A stretch of DNA of 15,489 bases from JAWLFY01 sp964462125 (GCA_964462125.1 CAYWXT010000123.1:1-15489), one strand, 5' to 3'. Shown: positions 1-7,548, counted from the stretch's first letter. Notes: a model not told the origin generated them from the sequence alone. Numbers and translations are program-made.

Positions 1-36
1 GTTCGGCGATCCATCGTGAAGCCTCAAGCTTTTGAT

Positions 37-83
37 TCTGGCTCCCCTCTCCCCCAGCTTGCCTGGGGGAGAGGGGAGCCAGA
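37..83. repeat. Perfect long inverted repeat (hairpin)
   Basis: The arms 37-57 and 63-83 are perfectly complementary over 21 bp, with a 5-nt loop (58-62). The arms are almost pure polypyrimidine/polypurine (ctcccctctccccc). No T-run follows on either strand, so it is not a classical intrinsic terminator. It could be a REP-like palindrome or the 3' end structure of a gene lying left of the window. The structure is directly visible; its function is unknown. Confidence 0.85.
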
Positions 84-217
84 GTGGATCAGTCAAGTCA
101 CCGTCAATTTTGAAATTCTATGAACCACGTTCTGACCCGACGCTTACCATCGATTCGCCAGCCCAGGGATAGGGTGAGGGCGATAAGGAAGTGCGTCAGT
201 TATTTCCTGATCGTTGC

Positions 218-246
218 TAAGGCCGCGGGCTTGCGCCGATGCGTTA
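218..246 (+). repeat. Degraded copy of the TAACGC/GCGTTA palindromic repeat
   Basis: Positions 222-246 match the right arm of the 82-bp repeat at 5173-5254 in about 23 of 25 positions, ending in the same GCCGATGCGTTA. The preceding TAAGGCCGC resembles the copy at 7357-7433. The left arm is not recognisable here, so this is a partial or decayed copy. A heptamer duplication (gccaact twice, 257-270) follows directly. The remainder of 1-295 shows no gene. Confidence 0.6.
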
Positions 247-295
247 AAATGGCCACGCCAACTGCCAACTGAAATCTAACCCCTCGGCTGTTTTT

Positions 296-1495
296 TTGAA
301 GTCGACTTCATTGCCTGAGGTTTTGAGCGTTTGCATGACGTTGCCCACGGCGGGGAAGCCTCAGCAGGGGATCTTCGTCTATCGGCGTCTGCAGGCGATG
401 TCGCGACGACTGTCGGTGCGGGCGCTGCGTCCCCAGCCGTGGTTTCCATGGCTTCGCGGCGATCGGCTGGACCCGCCGCCGCACGGTTTGGACTTTCCGA
501 TGGACGGTCGGCGGATGCTGTACCTGCCGGGAATCGCGAAATCATTCGATGGGCGGTGGATGGAACGCTGCATCCTGCGGTGGATCGATTCTGTGAAGCC
601 TGACCCGCAGTTCACGCTTCTCGATGCCCATTTCGCCTATCCAGAAGGGGTCGCGGTACACCGTGCTGCCAAACGGTTGGGGCTTCCATTCATCGTGACA
701 CTGCGCGGCGTGGAGGAGGAATGGTTGCGGTTGCCCAGGGTGCGGAGTCAGATCTCTCGGGCGCTGCAGGACGCGTCAGGTGTGATTGCGGTCAGCGAGT
801 CCATGCGCACGGCAGCGGCTGGTGTGGGGATGGACCCGGAGCGGATCCGAGTGATCGGCAATGGCTGCGACAGAGCGGTCTTTTATCCGGGGTGTCAACG
901 TACCGCGCGCGGGAAGCTGGGGATTTCGGAGCGAACGACGCTGCTCGCCTCGGTCGCGAACATCAAGCATGTGAAGGGACACGATGTTCTCGTCGACGCG
1001 CTCAGCCGATTGCCGTCGTCGATGGATTTCGAGTGGATTTGCATCGGGGCAGAGGAGCAACCCGAGTTTGCGGAGCGTGTCCGCCAGCAGATCAACGACG
1101 CTGGTCTGACGACGCGAGTTCGTTTCATTGGGCCGCGTTCGCCAGCCGAAATCGCAGATTATCTCCGAGCCGCGGACGCCTTTGTTTTAGCAAGCCGCCG
1201 GGAAGGGTGTTGCAACGCGATACTCGAAGCGATGGCGTGTGGGACACCGGTCGTGGCGACGGCGGTTGGGGACCATTTGTCGCTGGCCCAACGGTTCGCG
1301 GGGATTCGCGTAGCCGATTCGGAAGATCCCACAGCGTTTTGTGAAATGCTGTCGGCGACCCTTCAGGGGCAAGTGACGATGCCCGAATCGGACGGGCTGC
1401 AGTTCGAACCCCGATCGTGGGACGAGGTGGCTGACGATTGCATCGATGTGATCCGCACGGCGACTTCGAACGGGGATGGATGGGGTGTGAAATGA
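296..1495 (+). CDS. GT4-family (GT-B fold) glycosyltransferase
   Basis: A 399-residue glycosyltransferase, predicted to move a sugar from a nucleotide donor to a growing surface or exopolysaccharide chain at the inner face of the membrane. The N-terminal half has the acceptor-domain pattern of GT4 enzymes: LSVCMTLP, GIFVYRRLQAMSRR, DAHFAYPEG, PFIVTLRG. It is followed by GVIAVSESM and the interdomain RVIGNGCD near residues 185-192. The C-terminal donor domain carries the retaining-enzyme EX7E signature, E303 and E311, within EGCCNAILEAMACGTPVVAT. The TTG start at 296 is preferred over the ATG at 335 because the first beta strand (VLSVCMTLP) begins before that methionine. No clear Shine-Dalgarno sequence is visible. 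Two further envelope-glycan genes follow on the same strand, but about 1 kb of repeats separates them. The sugar and acceptor cannot be deduced. Confidence 0.88.
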   Translation: MKSTSLPEVLSVCMTLPTAGKPQQGIFVYRRLQAMSRRLSVRALRPQPWFPWLRGDRLDPPPHGLDFPMDGRRMLYLPGIAKSFDGRWMERCILRWIDSVKPDPQFTLLDAHFAYPEGVAVHRAAKRLGLPFIVTLRGVEEEWLRLPRVRSQISRALQDASGVIAVSESMRTAAAGVGMDPERIRVIGNGCDRAVFYPGCQRTARGKLGISERTTLLASVANIKHVKGHDVLVDALSRLPSSMDFEWICIGAEEQPEFAERVRQQINDAGLTTRVRFIGPRSPAEIADYLRAADAFVLASRREGCCNAILEAMACGTPVVATAVGDHLSLAQRFAGIRVADSEDPTAFCEMLSATLQGQVTMPESDGLQFEPRSWDEVADDCIDVIRTATSNGDGWGVK

Positions 1496-1564
1496 GGCGC
1501 GGGCTGCATGTGTCGATGACGCGACTGGCCCGCGATTAGCGCCGGATGTCGTTTCCCCGGAGAA

Positions 1565-1597
1565 GGCCCCCGCCCGTAACGGGGGCCCTGGGTTTTT
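1565..1597 (+). terminator. Probable intrinsic terminator after the GT4 gene
   Basis: An 8-bp GC stem (1565-1572 with 1580-1587) and a 7-nt loop are followed five bases later by TTTTT at 1593-1597. It lies 70 bp after the glycosyltransferase stop on the coding strand. The T-run is also the start of the first 44-bp repeat unit, so the structure may belong to the repeat family and not be a dedicated terminator. Confidence 0.5.
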
Positions 1598-1784
1598 ACC
1601 CGGAAGGGTTTTCAAGGCAGTAGCCGGCGCGCTCGGTTTTTACCCCGAAGGGGTTCCAAGATAGTGGTCGGCGCGCTCGGTTTTTACCCCGAAGGGGTTC
1701 CAAGATGGTAGCCGGCGCGCTCGGTTTTTACCCCGAAGGGGTTTCAAGATGGTAGCCGGCGGTCGCGCAGCGCACCGCCGGTAG
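1593..1784. repeat. 44-bp tandem repeats (4 units) ending in a hairpin
   Basis: TTTTTACCC recurs at 1593, 1637, 1681 and 1725, an exact 44-bp period. The first unit is diverged; units 2-4 are nearly identical. Each full unit has ACCCC-GAA-GGGGT, which read on the minus strand is a C(UUCG)G hairpin, followed by a GGTAGCCGGCGCGCTCGG-like tail. The array ends in a perfect 8-bp palindrome (1756-1763 with 1774-1781). A lone fifth unit with the same ending lies at 2285-2351. No convincing ORF covers the array. Confidence 0.9.
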
Positions 1785-1785
1785 A

Positions 1786-2284
1786 CGTCGCACCTCACGC
1801 GCCGCCGACCCCGAAGGGCGTCGCAGATCGGCGCTGCGGAAAACGGGTGGCGGCGCCAGATCGATTGATGATGGGACCCGTCTCGGCGCCTCCGTCTGTG
1901 ATCCCTTCGGGATCAATGTATCGTGTGGGGAGACGCATTCCGTGGGTGGCGCTGCGCTTACCCACGGCTACCGTCTATGATCCCTTCTGGATCGTGGCCG
2001 GGCGCGATGACGTCGCACCTCACGCGCCGCCGACCCCGAAGGGCGTCGCAGATCGGCGCTGCGGAAAACGGGTGGCGGCGCCAGATCGATTGATGATGGG
2101 ACCCGTCTCGGCGCCTCCGTCTGTGATCCCTTCGGGATCAATGTATCGTGTGGGGAGACGCATTCCGTGGGTGGCGCTGCGCTTACCCACGGCTACCGTC
2201 TATGATCCCTTCTGGATCGTGGCCGGGCGCGATGACGTCGCACCCCACGCGCCGCCGACCCCGAAGGGCGTCGCAGATCGGCGC
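1786..2284. repeat. 225-bp tandem duplication (two full units plus 49 bp)
   Basis: CGTCGCACC begins at 1786, 2011 and 2236, giving an exact 225-bp period. Units 1786-2010 and 2011-2235 appear identical; the third stops matching after 2284, where a 44-bp-type unit resumes. Each unit contains TGATCCC-TTC-GGGATCA (first at 1899-1915), a related GATCCCTTCTGGATC, and CGACCCCGAAGGGCGTCG. Because 225 is divisible by three, a plus-strand frame from 1847 stays open and repeats 75 codons. I read that as an artefact of the period, since the frame has no recognisable protein features. Confidence 0.92.
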
Positions 2285-2351
2285 GCTCGGTTTTTACCCC
2301 GAAGGGGTTGCAAGACGGCAGCCGGCGGTCGCGCAGCGCACCGGCCGGTAG
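2285..2351. repeat. Lone fifth 44-bp-type unit with terminal hairpin
   Basis: GCTCGG-TTTTT-ACCCCGAAGGGGTT resumes directly after the truncated third 225-bp unit and ends in the same Pro/Gly-codon-like hairpin sequence as 1755-1784, with one inserted base in the right arm. This suggests the 225-bp units expanded inside a pre-existing 44-bp array. Confidence 0.8.
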
Positions 2352-2456
2352 GCGGTTCGCCGTGTGTTTGGAGGACCGCCAACGCTCCGGGTTAGCCCCG
2401 GCGTGTAGGGAGGCCCGTGGTTAGCGCCATCGGCTCAGGGGTATCCTGCGTGTGCC

Positions 2457-2481
2457 ACATCCGTTTCGGCGAAACGGATGT
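2457..2481. promoter_or_regulatory. Hairpin upstream of the VanZ-like gene
   Basis: A 10-bp perfect stem (ACATCCGTTT with AAACGGATGT) has a 5-nt CGGCG loop and lies about 50 bp before the TTG start at 2530. It could be a leader hairpin, an operator-like palindrome or another member of the repeat family. Sequence alone does not decide. The rest of 2352-2529 holds short TTAGCGCC motifs also seen at 1533 and no gene. Confidence 0.4.
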
Positions 2482-2529
2482 ACTTGGCTCGCCGGGGTGG
2501 ATCGTGGACACTAAACAAAGGGTGAAGGA

Positions 2530-3957
2530 TTGAAAGCGTCCGGGAAAATTCTTGCTGGTGGCACCGTGATTGTCGCAGCTGGGATGATGTATGGCTCATG
2601 GGCTCCATTTGAGCTGCGTTCCACAACCATGTCCGATGTTTGGGACGTCTACTGGAACGCGGAATCGCTGCGTCCATCTTCACGGTCCGATGCCGCGGCA
2701 AACGTGGGCTTAGCCATCCCATTCTCGATTCTGCTGACGACCTTCCTTCATTTCTTCCACAGGTCGCTGGCGTGGCGTTGCTTTTCGGTGGCTGTTGTGA
2801 TCGCGGCCACGACGCTGCTCAGTTTGATTCTCGAGTTTGGCCAGGGGTGGTTTGGGCACCGTGTCCCGTCGGTGCAGGATACCGTTGCCCAGTTGACCGG
2901 CGCCGCGTTCGGATGTGTCGCTGGGTGGTGGGCGGCGCCGCGCGTCGTGGGGGCGCTGGACGAGCTGAGCAACGCCCCACAGCGGTCGCTTCGCATTCAG
3001 GCGGCTACCACGTTGGCCGCCATGTTGACGTTGCTGTGGTCCATCTTGCCCGGCCAGATTATCGTGTCCCCGGTTGACTATGCCCGCAAATGGTCTCGCG
3101 GCCAGATCGAGCTGGTCCCGTTCACGTTACTGGACCCGTGGAGCTGGGACGCGATCTACCAGGCTGGCTGGAACGTGATCCTCGGCATCCCGTTGGGGTT
3201 ATGGGGGTACCATACCTTTCGGGTCGTCGGGCGGAGGCCACTGACAGTTCCCGGCCAATTTCTATTGCTGCTTGGACTCGGCCTGCTGCCGGAAGTGTTA
3301 CAGCTTTTCGTCGCCAAACGATTTACGTCCGCAACTGATGCGATTTTTGTAACCATGGGAACGGCAATCGCTTTTTATTCAGCCCGGTGGGCGTGGGGCG
3401 ATCGCGAGATCGATGGGGCGGACGAATCCTTGCGAGGGCACGGGGGCGGGAATGGGTGGTTCCGCGATCCTGCGGTTTGGTTTGCATTCGCCGTCGCATT
3501 TCTGATGTTATTGTGCCTCGTCGCCTGGTTCCCATTCGAGTTTGTCACCGAGTCGACGGAGCTGAAGGAACGGCTGAACGAGATTGCGGCGAATCCATTC
3601 TCGGACTATCGCGGCTCGAACTTCCAACTCCTGTTCGGTACACTTCGAACCGCTGCTTTGGCCGGCATTTTGGGCACCCTGGCGGGAGTGGCGGTCGGAT
3701 GCATTGTCAATCGGCGGTTGCGGGTGGTCGCGTTCAGTCTTCTCCTTTCAGCGGCGATCATGGCGTCGTTCGGCATTGAGCTCGGACAGATGCTGGAAAG
3801 TTCGCGGACGGGTGGAGCCGGGGGCTTTTTCACTCGGGTGTTGGGGATGTGGGTGGGATCGGCGGTTGGGATGATGCTGATGCGGGGTTCAGCCGATTCA
3901 ACAGCGGGTGGTTCAGGAAAACGAGGTCTGATTGCATCGGGCCATGCAAAGAGTTGA
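2530..3957 (+). CDS. VanZ-like polytopic membrane protein, three internal repeats
   Basis: This 475-residue, strongly hydrophobic protein has many predicted membrane spans. VanZ-family proteins are small membrane proteins often found in glycopeptide-resistance and exopolysaccharide loci; their biochemical role is poorly defined. The family pattern appears three times. Repeat 1 has WAPFEL (24-29), N58, IPF, EFGQ (102-105) and D117. Repeat 2 has LVPFTL (195-200), NVILGIPLG (215-223), EVLQLF (255-260) and D270. Repeat 3 has WFPFEF (333-338) and ELGQML (417-422), but lacks the acidic residue. A single VanZ domain is usually 120-180 residues, so this looks like a triplication. The TTG start is supported by GGGTG five bases upstream and by placing the first hydrophobic segment at the N-terminus. 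The stop lies 18 bp before the next glycosyltransferase, implying co-transcription. Confidence 0.82.
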   Translation: MKASGKILAGGTVIVAAGMMYGSWAPFELRSTTMSDVWDVYWNAESLRPSSRSDAAANVGLAIPFSILLTTFLHFFHRSLAWRCFSVAVVIAATTLLSLILEFGQGWFGHRVPSVQDTVAQLTGAAFGCVAGWWAAPRVVGALDELSNAPQRSLRIQAATTLAAMLTLLWSILPGQIIVSPVDYARKWSRGQIELVPFTLLDPWSWDAIYQAGWNVILGIPLGLWGYHTFRVVGRRPLTVPGQFLLLLGLGLLPEVLQLFVAKRFTSATDAIFVTMGTAIAFYSARWAWGDREIDGADESLRGHGGGNGWFRDPAVWFAFAVAFLMLLCLVAWFPFEFVTESTELKERLNEIAANPFSDYRGSNFQLLFGTLRTAALAGILGTLAGVAVGCIVNRRLRVVAFSLLLSAAIMASFGIELGQMLESSRTGGAGGFFTRVLGMWVGSAVGMMLMRGSADSTAGGSGKRGLIASGHAKS

Positions 3958-3975
3958 CTGCAGGGCCATGGCTTG

Positions 3976-5175
3976 ATGCGAATTCTGTTTCTGCAAAAAC
4001 GGCTCGTTCTGCCAGCGAACACGGGGGGCAAGATCCGCACCCTGAACGTGCTGCGGCATCTCGCTCAGTGGCATGAGATCACCTACCTGAGCAATCTGTT
4101 GAAGGAAGAACGGGAATCGCTCGATGACATGCGGCAACTCGGGTTGCAGATGGACTCGATACCTTGGCACGAGTCACCGCGGCGGAGCATTCGCTTTGCT
4201 GCCGCTGCGATGGCGAACTTGGTGTCACCGAACCCGTTGAATGTGGACAAGGATTTTGATCCGCGACTGCGAAGTCGGGCGGAGGAGTTGATCCGAACGC
4301 AGCCGTTTGATTTGGTGATTTGCGACTTTGTCCAAATGGCTCGTAATGCGATTGGATTATCGCCGCGGTCGATTTTGTTTCAGCACAACGTCGAGGCGGA
4401 GGTGTTTGCGAGACAGTCTCAGCGGTGTCGGGGTCCGATGCAGTGGTATCTGCGTCACCAGGCGAGCAAGATGCGGCGGTTCGAAGGGGAGGCGGGGCGT
4501 CAGTTTTCCCGAGTGGTGGCGGTCAGCGACCGCGACAAGCGGCAATTCGAGTCGCTGTACGGGTGGGATCACGTTTCGGTGATCGATACCGCCGTGAATA
4601 CCGAACATTTCCGGCCTGTGGCGACGGAGCGATCGGAGTCGGGCCACGTGGTCTTCGTCGGTTCGATGGATTGGCCGCCGAACGTCGATGGGGTGGTCCA
4701 CTTCGCCCGCCGCATCTGGCCATTGGTCCGGCAGCAGCATCCCGCAGGACGCTTCACCGTCGTTGGCCGCAATCCGCCGGCCGCGATACGAGCCTTGTCC
4801 GGACAGGGTGGCGTGGAGGTCACGGGCAGCGTTCCCGACACACGCCCCTATTTGGCGCAGGCAAGCGTTGGGATTGTCCCCTTGTACGCGGGCGGGGGAA
4901 CGCGATTGAAGATATTCGAAATGATGGCGTCGAACCGAGCGGTGGTGAGCACCTCGCTCGGGGCCGAAGGGCTCGGCCTGGCCGACGGGCGCGAACTGCT
5001 GATCCGTGATGATGATGACGGGTTCGCGGAGGGGGTGGCGTCGCTGTTGAAGGATGCGGCGCGGCGCGATGCGCTTGCGCGCTGCGCGTTGGCACGCGTG
5101 GTCGAGCAACATTCGTCGCAGGCGGTGGCGCGTCAGTTCGATCAGATCTGTCACGAGGTCGCTGAAACATCGTAA
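3976..5175 (+). CDS. Glycosyltransferase, exosortase/PEP-CTERM-associated type
   Basis: A GT-B glycosyltransferase of 399 residues. The N-terminus RILFLQKRLVLPANTGGKIR with LNVLRHLAQWHEI, and the C-terminal GGGTRLKIFEMMASNRAVVS with GAEGL, resemble the sugar transferases linked to the PEP-CTERM/exosortase EPS loci (the TIGR03087-like group). Other visible elements are FQHNVEAEVF (about 136-145), VVAVSDRDKRQF (about 180-191), TAVNTEHF (about 206-213) and VFVGSMDWPPNVDG (about 226-239), typical of the linker and donor domain. An ATG at 3976 directly follows an in-frame TTG at 3973; I choose ATG. The gene starts 18 bp after the VanZ-like gene, so the two are likely one unit. Its TAA stop is the first three bases of the palindromic repeat at 5173. 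Substrate unknown; no exosortase is present in the window. Confidence 0.87.
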   Translation: MRILFLQKRLVLPANTGGKIRTLNVLRHLAQWHEITYLSNLLKEERESLDDMRQLGLQMDSIPWHESPRRSIRFAAAAMANLVSPNPLNVDKDFDPRLRSRAEELIRTQPFDLVICDFVQMARNAIGLSPRSILFQHNVEAEVFARQSQRCRGPMQWYLRHQASKMRRFEGEAGRQFSRVVAVSDRDKRQFESLYGWDHVSVIDTAVNTEHFRPVATERSESGHVVFVGSMDWPPNVDGVVHFARRIWPLVRQQHPAGRFTVVGRNPPAAIRALSGQGGVEVTGSVPDTRPYLAQASVGIVPLYAGGGTRLKIFEMMASNRAVVSTSLGAEGLGLADGRELLIRDDDDGFAEGVASLLKDAARRDALARCALARVVEQHSSQAVARQFDQICHEVAETS

Positions 5176-5254
5176 CGCCAACGCGCCAGCGTGCGGCCTG
5201 TGGTTCCTGCAGCAGCCGATGCGTGTAACGCCGCCGGCTCGCGCCGATGCGTTA
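5173..5254. repeat. 82-bp imperfect palindromic repeat with TAA at both ends
   Basis: It begins TAACGCCAACGCG and ends CCGATGCGTTA. The outer 25 bases are inverted repeats of each other (about 18 of 25 match). A second copy lies inverted at 7357-7433 and a decayed one at 218-246. The element fills the entire gap between two converging genes: its first three bases are the TAA of the rightward glycosyltransferase, and its last three (TTA) are the stop of the leftward beta-helix gene. It may form a bidirectional terminator-like structure or be a MITE/REP family member. Confidence 0.85.
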
Positions 5255-7225
5255 GGATCCAAAATTACTCCGAAAGGCGGCGAAGTCGAGTAGGTTGATG
5301 GCGCCGTCACCATCGGCATCGAGGTCGCGGCGATAGCCTGAGTCACCGATCGATGAACCGAACGCAGCCCGGAACGCGGCGAAGTCGAGTATGTTGACCG
5401 TGCCGTCGCCGTCGGTATCGCCGAACTTGCGAAAGAAGTCGTCCGCATCGCCAGCGCCGAACTGGAAATCATCACCCGGGGTCCCGTCGGCGTTACCATC
5501 GAGTTGCACTCCGTCCGCCGTCACCAGGGCTGCATCGATGTGCAATTCGTAGTTGCCATCGGCCAGTGAGCCGGCCTCGGTAACGGTGTCACCGGGAAGG
5601 AACGTGAACGAGACGACGCTTTGGCCGTCGATCTCATTGACGACTTGCTCGAAAGCGGCGTCTTGGCCGGAGCCGATTTCCACGAAGCGGAACGGACTCC
5701 CCCCGAGCTCGTCCAGCTCCACGATCCGATCGAACGTGACGGTGATTTCGTGGATCGATGAACGACTGGGGCCGCCGTCGTTGATCATGACGTCTTCGAC
5801 CTGCGGTGCGGTTGCGTCATTGGGCTGCACCGCTTCGTAGGCGCCCACATCGACTTCCGGGCCTTGCGGTCGAGCCGTGCCGTCGCGATCGGCGGAGACC
5901 GTTTCGATCGTGACCCCCGCGTCGATCAGCGTGGAGTTGGCGGAAAGCTGGTAATCGTTCGCCGCCACGTCGAGGAAGTCGCTGGGAGTCGCTAACCGAT
6001 TGCTCGGATCGCTCGCGACACCGGGAACGCTGTCGAGAAACGCGTTGTTGCGAACGTCCCAGCTGTCGCGCCCCCCGTCCCCTCCAGCGAACTGGAGTTG
6101 TCGCGTGATCCCGTCCCCGAAGGTCGAATGGTAAACGTTCAGGTTGGCGAGATCGTCTTCGGCCCGGATCGCCTTGTCCAGATCGTGCATGACGGCGTTT
6201 TGGATCGTCACGTTCGCATTGCCGCGGCTGCCTCGGAGCCGGAACCCGATCTCACTGTCGTAAACCGTCACGCCGTCGAATACCGCCTCGATCTTTTCTT
6301 TCATGTTGAAAGCCGCTCGGTTGCCGATGAACCCGTCGGCGACCCAGCCATGAGCGAGCACGTTGCGGATCGTGATCTTCATCCGCTCGGCGGATTCCCA
6401 GTCGTCCTTGACAACTTTGGTATCGACCGCATTTTCCCCGGGACGCTGCCCAGCGAACCACAAGTCATTGAAATCCTCCTCGAGCGGGTTGGTCCAGAAG
6501 TGGCTGTCCTCGATCAGAATGTCGGTGGTGATCTGTCGGTCGCGGTCCGGATCGGCCTGGAAGGAATCCCCCGAAACGTGATGGATATCGGTGTTCCGGA
6601 TGGTGACCCCGCGGGTATCGGCGATGACGATTCCGTGCGCATCCCGCTGGTCGGTGAACGAACCATTCAGGAAGTGGTGGATATGCAGACCGTCGATCAG
6701 GAGCCCGTCGACATCGGTCGCATCAATGCCATCGCTGGTCCCATTGCGGACAACCATGTCGCGCAGCACCACCGAATGGGCGTTACGAACGCGGACCGCA
6801 TCGCCAGATAACCTCGCCCGATCGACCGTCAGTTCTTCAAAATGGGTGAACCCTCCCCGGACGGTCAGTCGCTGTAGAATCGGCGACTGCCCGTCCCCGT
6901 AGACGCCGAAAGTGATCGGTTCGCTTGCGGTTCCCGAATCAGAAACGGTCAAAGGCGCATCCCACGTCGAGCCTCTTCGAAAGAAAACCTCGTCGCCGGG
7001 CTCAAGTGTTGTGCTTTCCAGCTTGGACAGCGATGCCCAAGGTGCCGTCTGCGAATCGCCAGTGTTCAGATCGTCTCCATCGATCGCGTCGACGAAATAG
7101 GTGGCGAGTACCCGCCGCGTCTCCAATGACTGGAACGACAGATGTCGTCGGCGGCTCCGATTGCCACGCTGATTGGTGCCGCGGGAGAAGGGACGCTGGG
7201 GGGGAACAACATCGATCAGCGGCAT
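5252..7225 (-). CDS. Secreted right-handed beta-helix protein with C-terminal dockerin
   Basis: This 657-residue exported protein has four visible regions. The N-terminus (1-42) is basic (RSRRRHLSFQSLETRRVLA) and carries the LExRxxL motif typical of planctomycete exported surface proteins; no ordinary hydrophobic signal peptide is evident. Residues about 43-465 form parallel beta-helix coils (VTIRNTDIHHVSG, VTIQNAVMHDL, LNVYHSTFGDG) and end in DVGAYE, as in many pectate-lyase-like or choice-of-anchor proteins. Residues about 472-590 look like a beta-sandwich Ig-like module (VEDVMINDGG, HEITVTFDR). Residues 602-657 are two Ca-binding dockerin repeats, DTDGDGTVNILDFAAF and DLDADGDGAINLLDFAAF. 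A polysaccharide-binding or -cleaving role at the cell surface is likely, but no catalytic triad is recognisable. The ATG at 7225 is preceded by AGGATGG about 8 bases upstream. Confidence 0.85.
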   Translation of the reverse strand: MPLIDVVPPQRPFSRGTNQRGNRSRRRHLSFQSLETRRVLATYFVDAIDGDDLNTGDSQTAPWASLSKLESTTLEPGDEVFFRRGSTWDAPLTVSDSGTASEPITFGVYGDGQSPILQRLTVRGGFTHFEELTVDRARLSGDAVRVRNAHSVVLRDMVVRNGTSDGIDATDVDGLLIDGLHIHHFLNGSFTDQRDAHGIVIADTRGVTIRNTDIHHVSGDSFQADPDRDRQITTDILIEDSHFWTNPLEEDFNDLWFAGQRPGENAVDTKVVKDDWESAERMKITIRNVLAHGWVADGFIGNRAAFNMKEKIEAVFDGVTVYDSEIGFRLRGSRGNANVTIQNAVMHDLDKAIRAEDDLANLNVYHSTFGDGITRQLQFAGGDGGRDSWDVRNNAFLDSVPGVASDPSNRLATPSDFLDVAANDYQLSANSTLIDAGVTIETVSADRDGTARPQGPEVDVGAYEAVQPNDATAPQVEDVMINDGGPSRSSIHEITVTFDRIVELDELGGSPFRFVEIGSGQDAAFEQVVNEIDGQSVVSFTFLPGDTVTEAGSLADGNYELHIDAALVTADGVQLDGNADGTPGDDFQFGAGDADDFFRKFGDTDGDGTVNILDFAAFRAAFGSSIGDSGYRRDLDADGDGAINLLDFAAFRSNFGS

Positions 7226-7356
7226 GATTCATCCATCCTGTGGATCATTTATTGGGGGAGCAAGGATCGCTGAGAGTTTGCGAACGTGATGCGATCTGCG
7301 GTCGCTTGGCCTCCGGGTGTCAACGCGTGGTCCATGCCAAGCGATTCGATGTCGAG

Positions 7357-7433
7357 GCATCGGCGCCAGCCGGCGGCCTTACGCGATCCGCTGGTGCAGG
7401 AACCATAGGCCGCACGCTGGCGCGTTGGCGTTA
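7357..7433. repeat. Second copy of the palindromic repeat, inverted
   Basis: The reverse complement of 7357-7433 aligns with 5173-5249 over nearly its whole length. It shares TAACGCCAACGCGCCAGCGT, GGTTCCTGCA and GGCGCCGATGC-like segments, with a few substitutions and one small gap. Unlike the first copy it does not touch a gene end. With its partner it frames the beta-helix gene as inverted repeats about 2.1 kb apart. Confidence 0.85.
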
Positions 7434-7439
7434 ACATGC

Positions 7440-7473
7440 CGGGGCTACCTTTTGATCATGCACAGGTGCCCCG
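7440..7473. other. Hairpin in the beta-helix/sucD intergenic gap
   Basis: CGGGGC-t-ACC (7440-7449) pairs with GGTGCCCCG (7465-7473) across a 15-nt loop with one bulged base. The gap 7226-7608 contains this hairpin, the inverted repeat at 7357-7433 and period-7 microrepeats at 7549-7608. I see no gene in it. There is no T-run, so a terminator role for sucD is uncertain. Confidence 0.4.
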
Positions 7474-7548
7474 CTTCGTGAAAGGCAGGAACTCGGTTTT
7501 TTCGGCAACTACGTCCTGGCAGGCGACTGGGGGAGAAGGTTGGTGACG

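Noticed and set aside
1593..1784. CRISPR array
   Set aside because: The 44-bp units are directly adjacent with no unique spacers, and no cas gene is present.
1847..2395. Plus-strand frame of 182 codons with a 75-residue internal repeat
   Set aside because: The frame stays open only because the DNA repeats every 225 bp, a multiple of three. The product lacks normal protein features and the DNA is hairpin-rich repeat.
4357..5499. Minus-strand 380-codon frame opposite the second glycosyltransferase
   Set aside because: High-GC shadow frame rich in Arg and His, spanning the end of two convincing genes and the palindromic repeat.
6098..6811. Plus-strand 237-codon frame opposite the beta-helix gene
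   Set aside because: Antisense shadow of a clearly recognisable domain-containing protein; no family features in the product.
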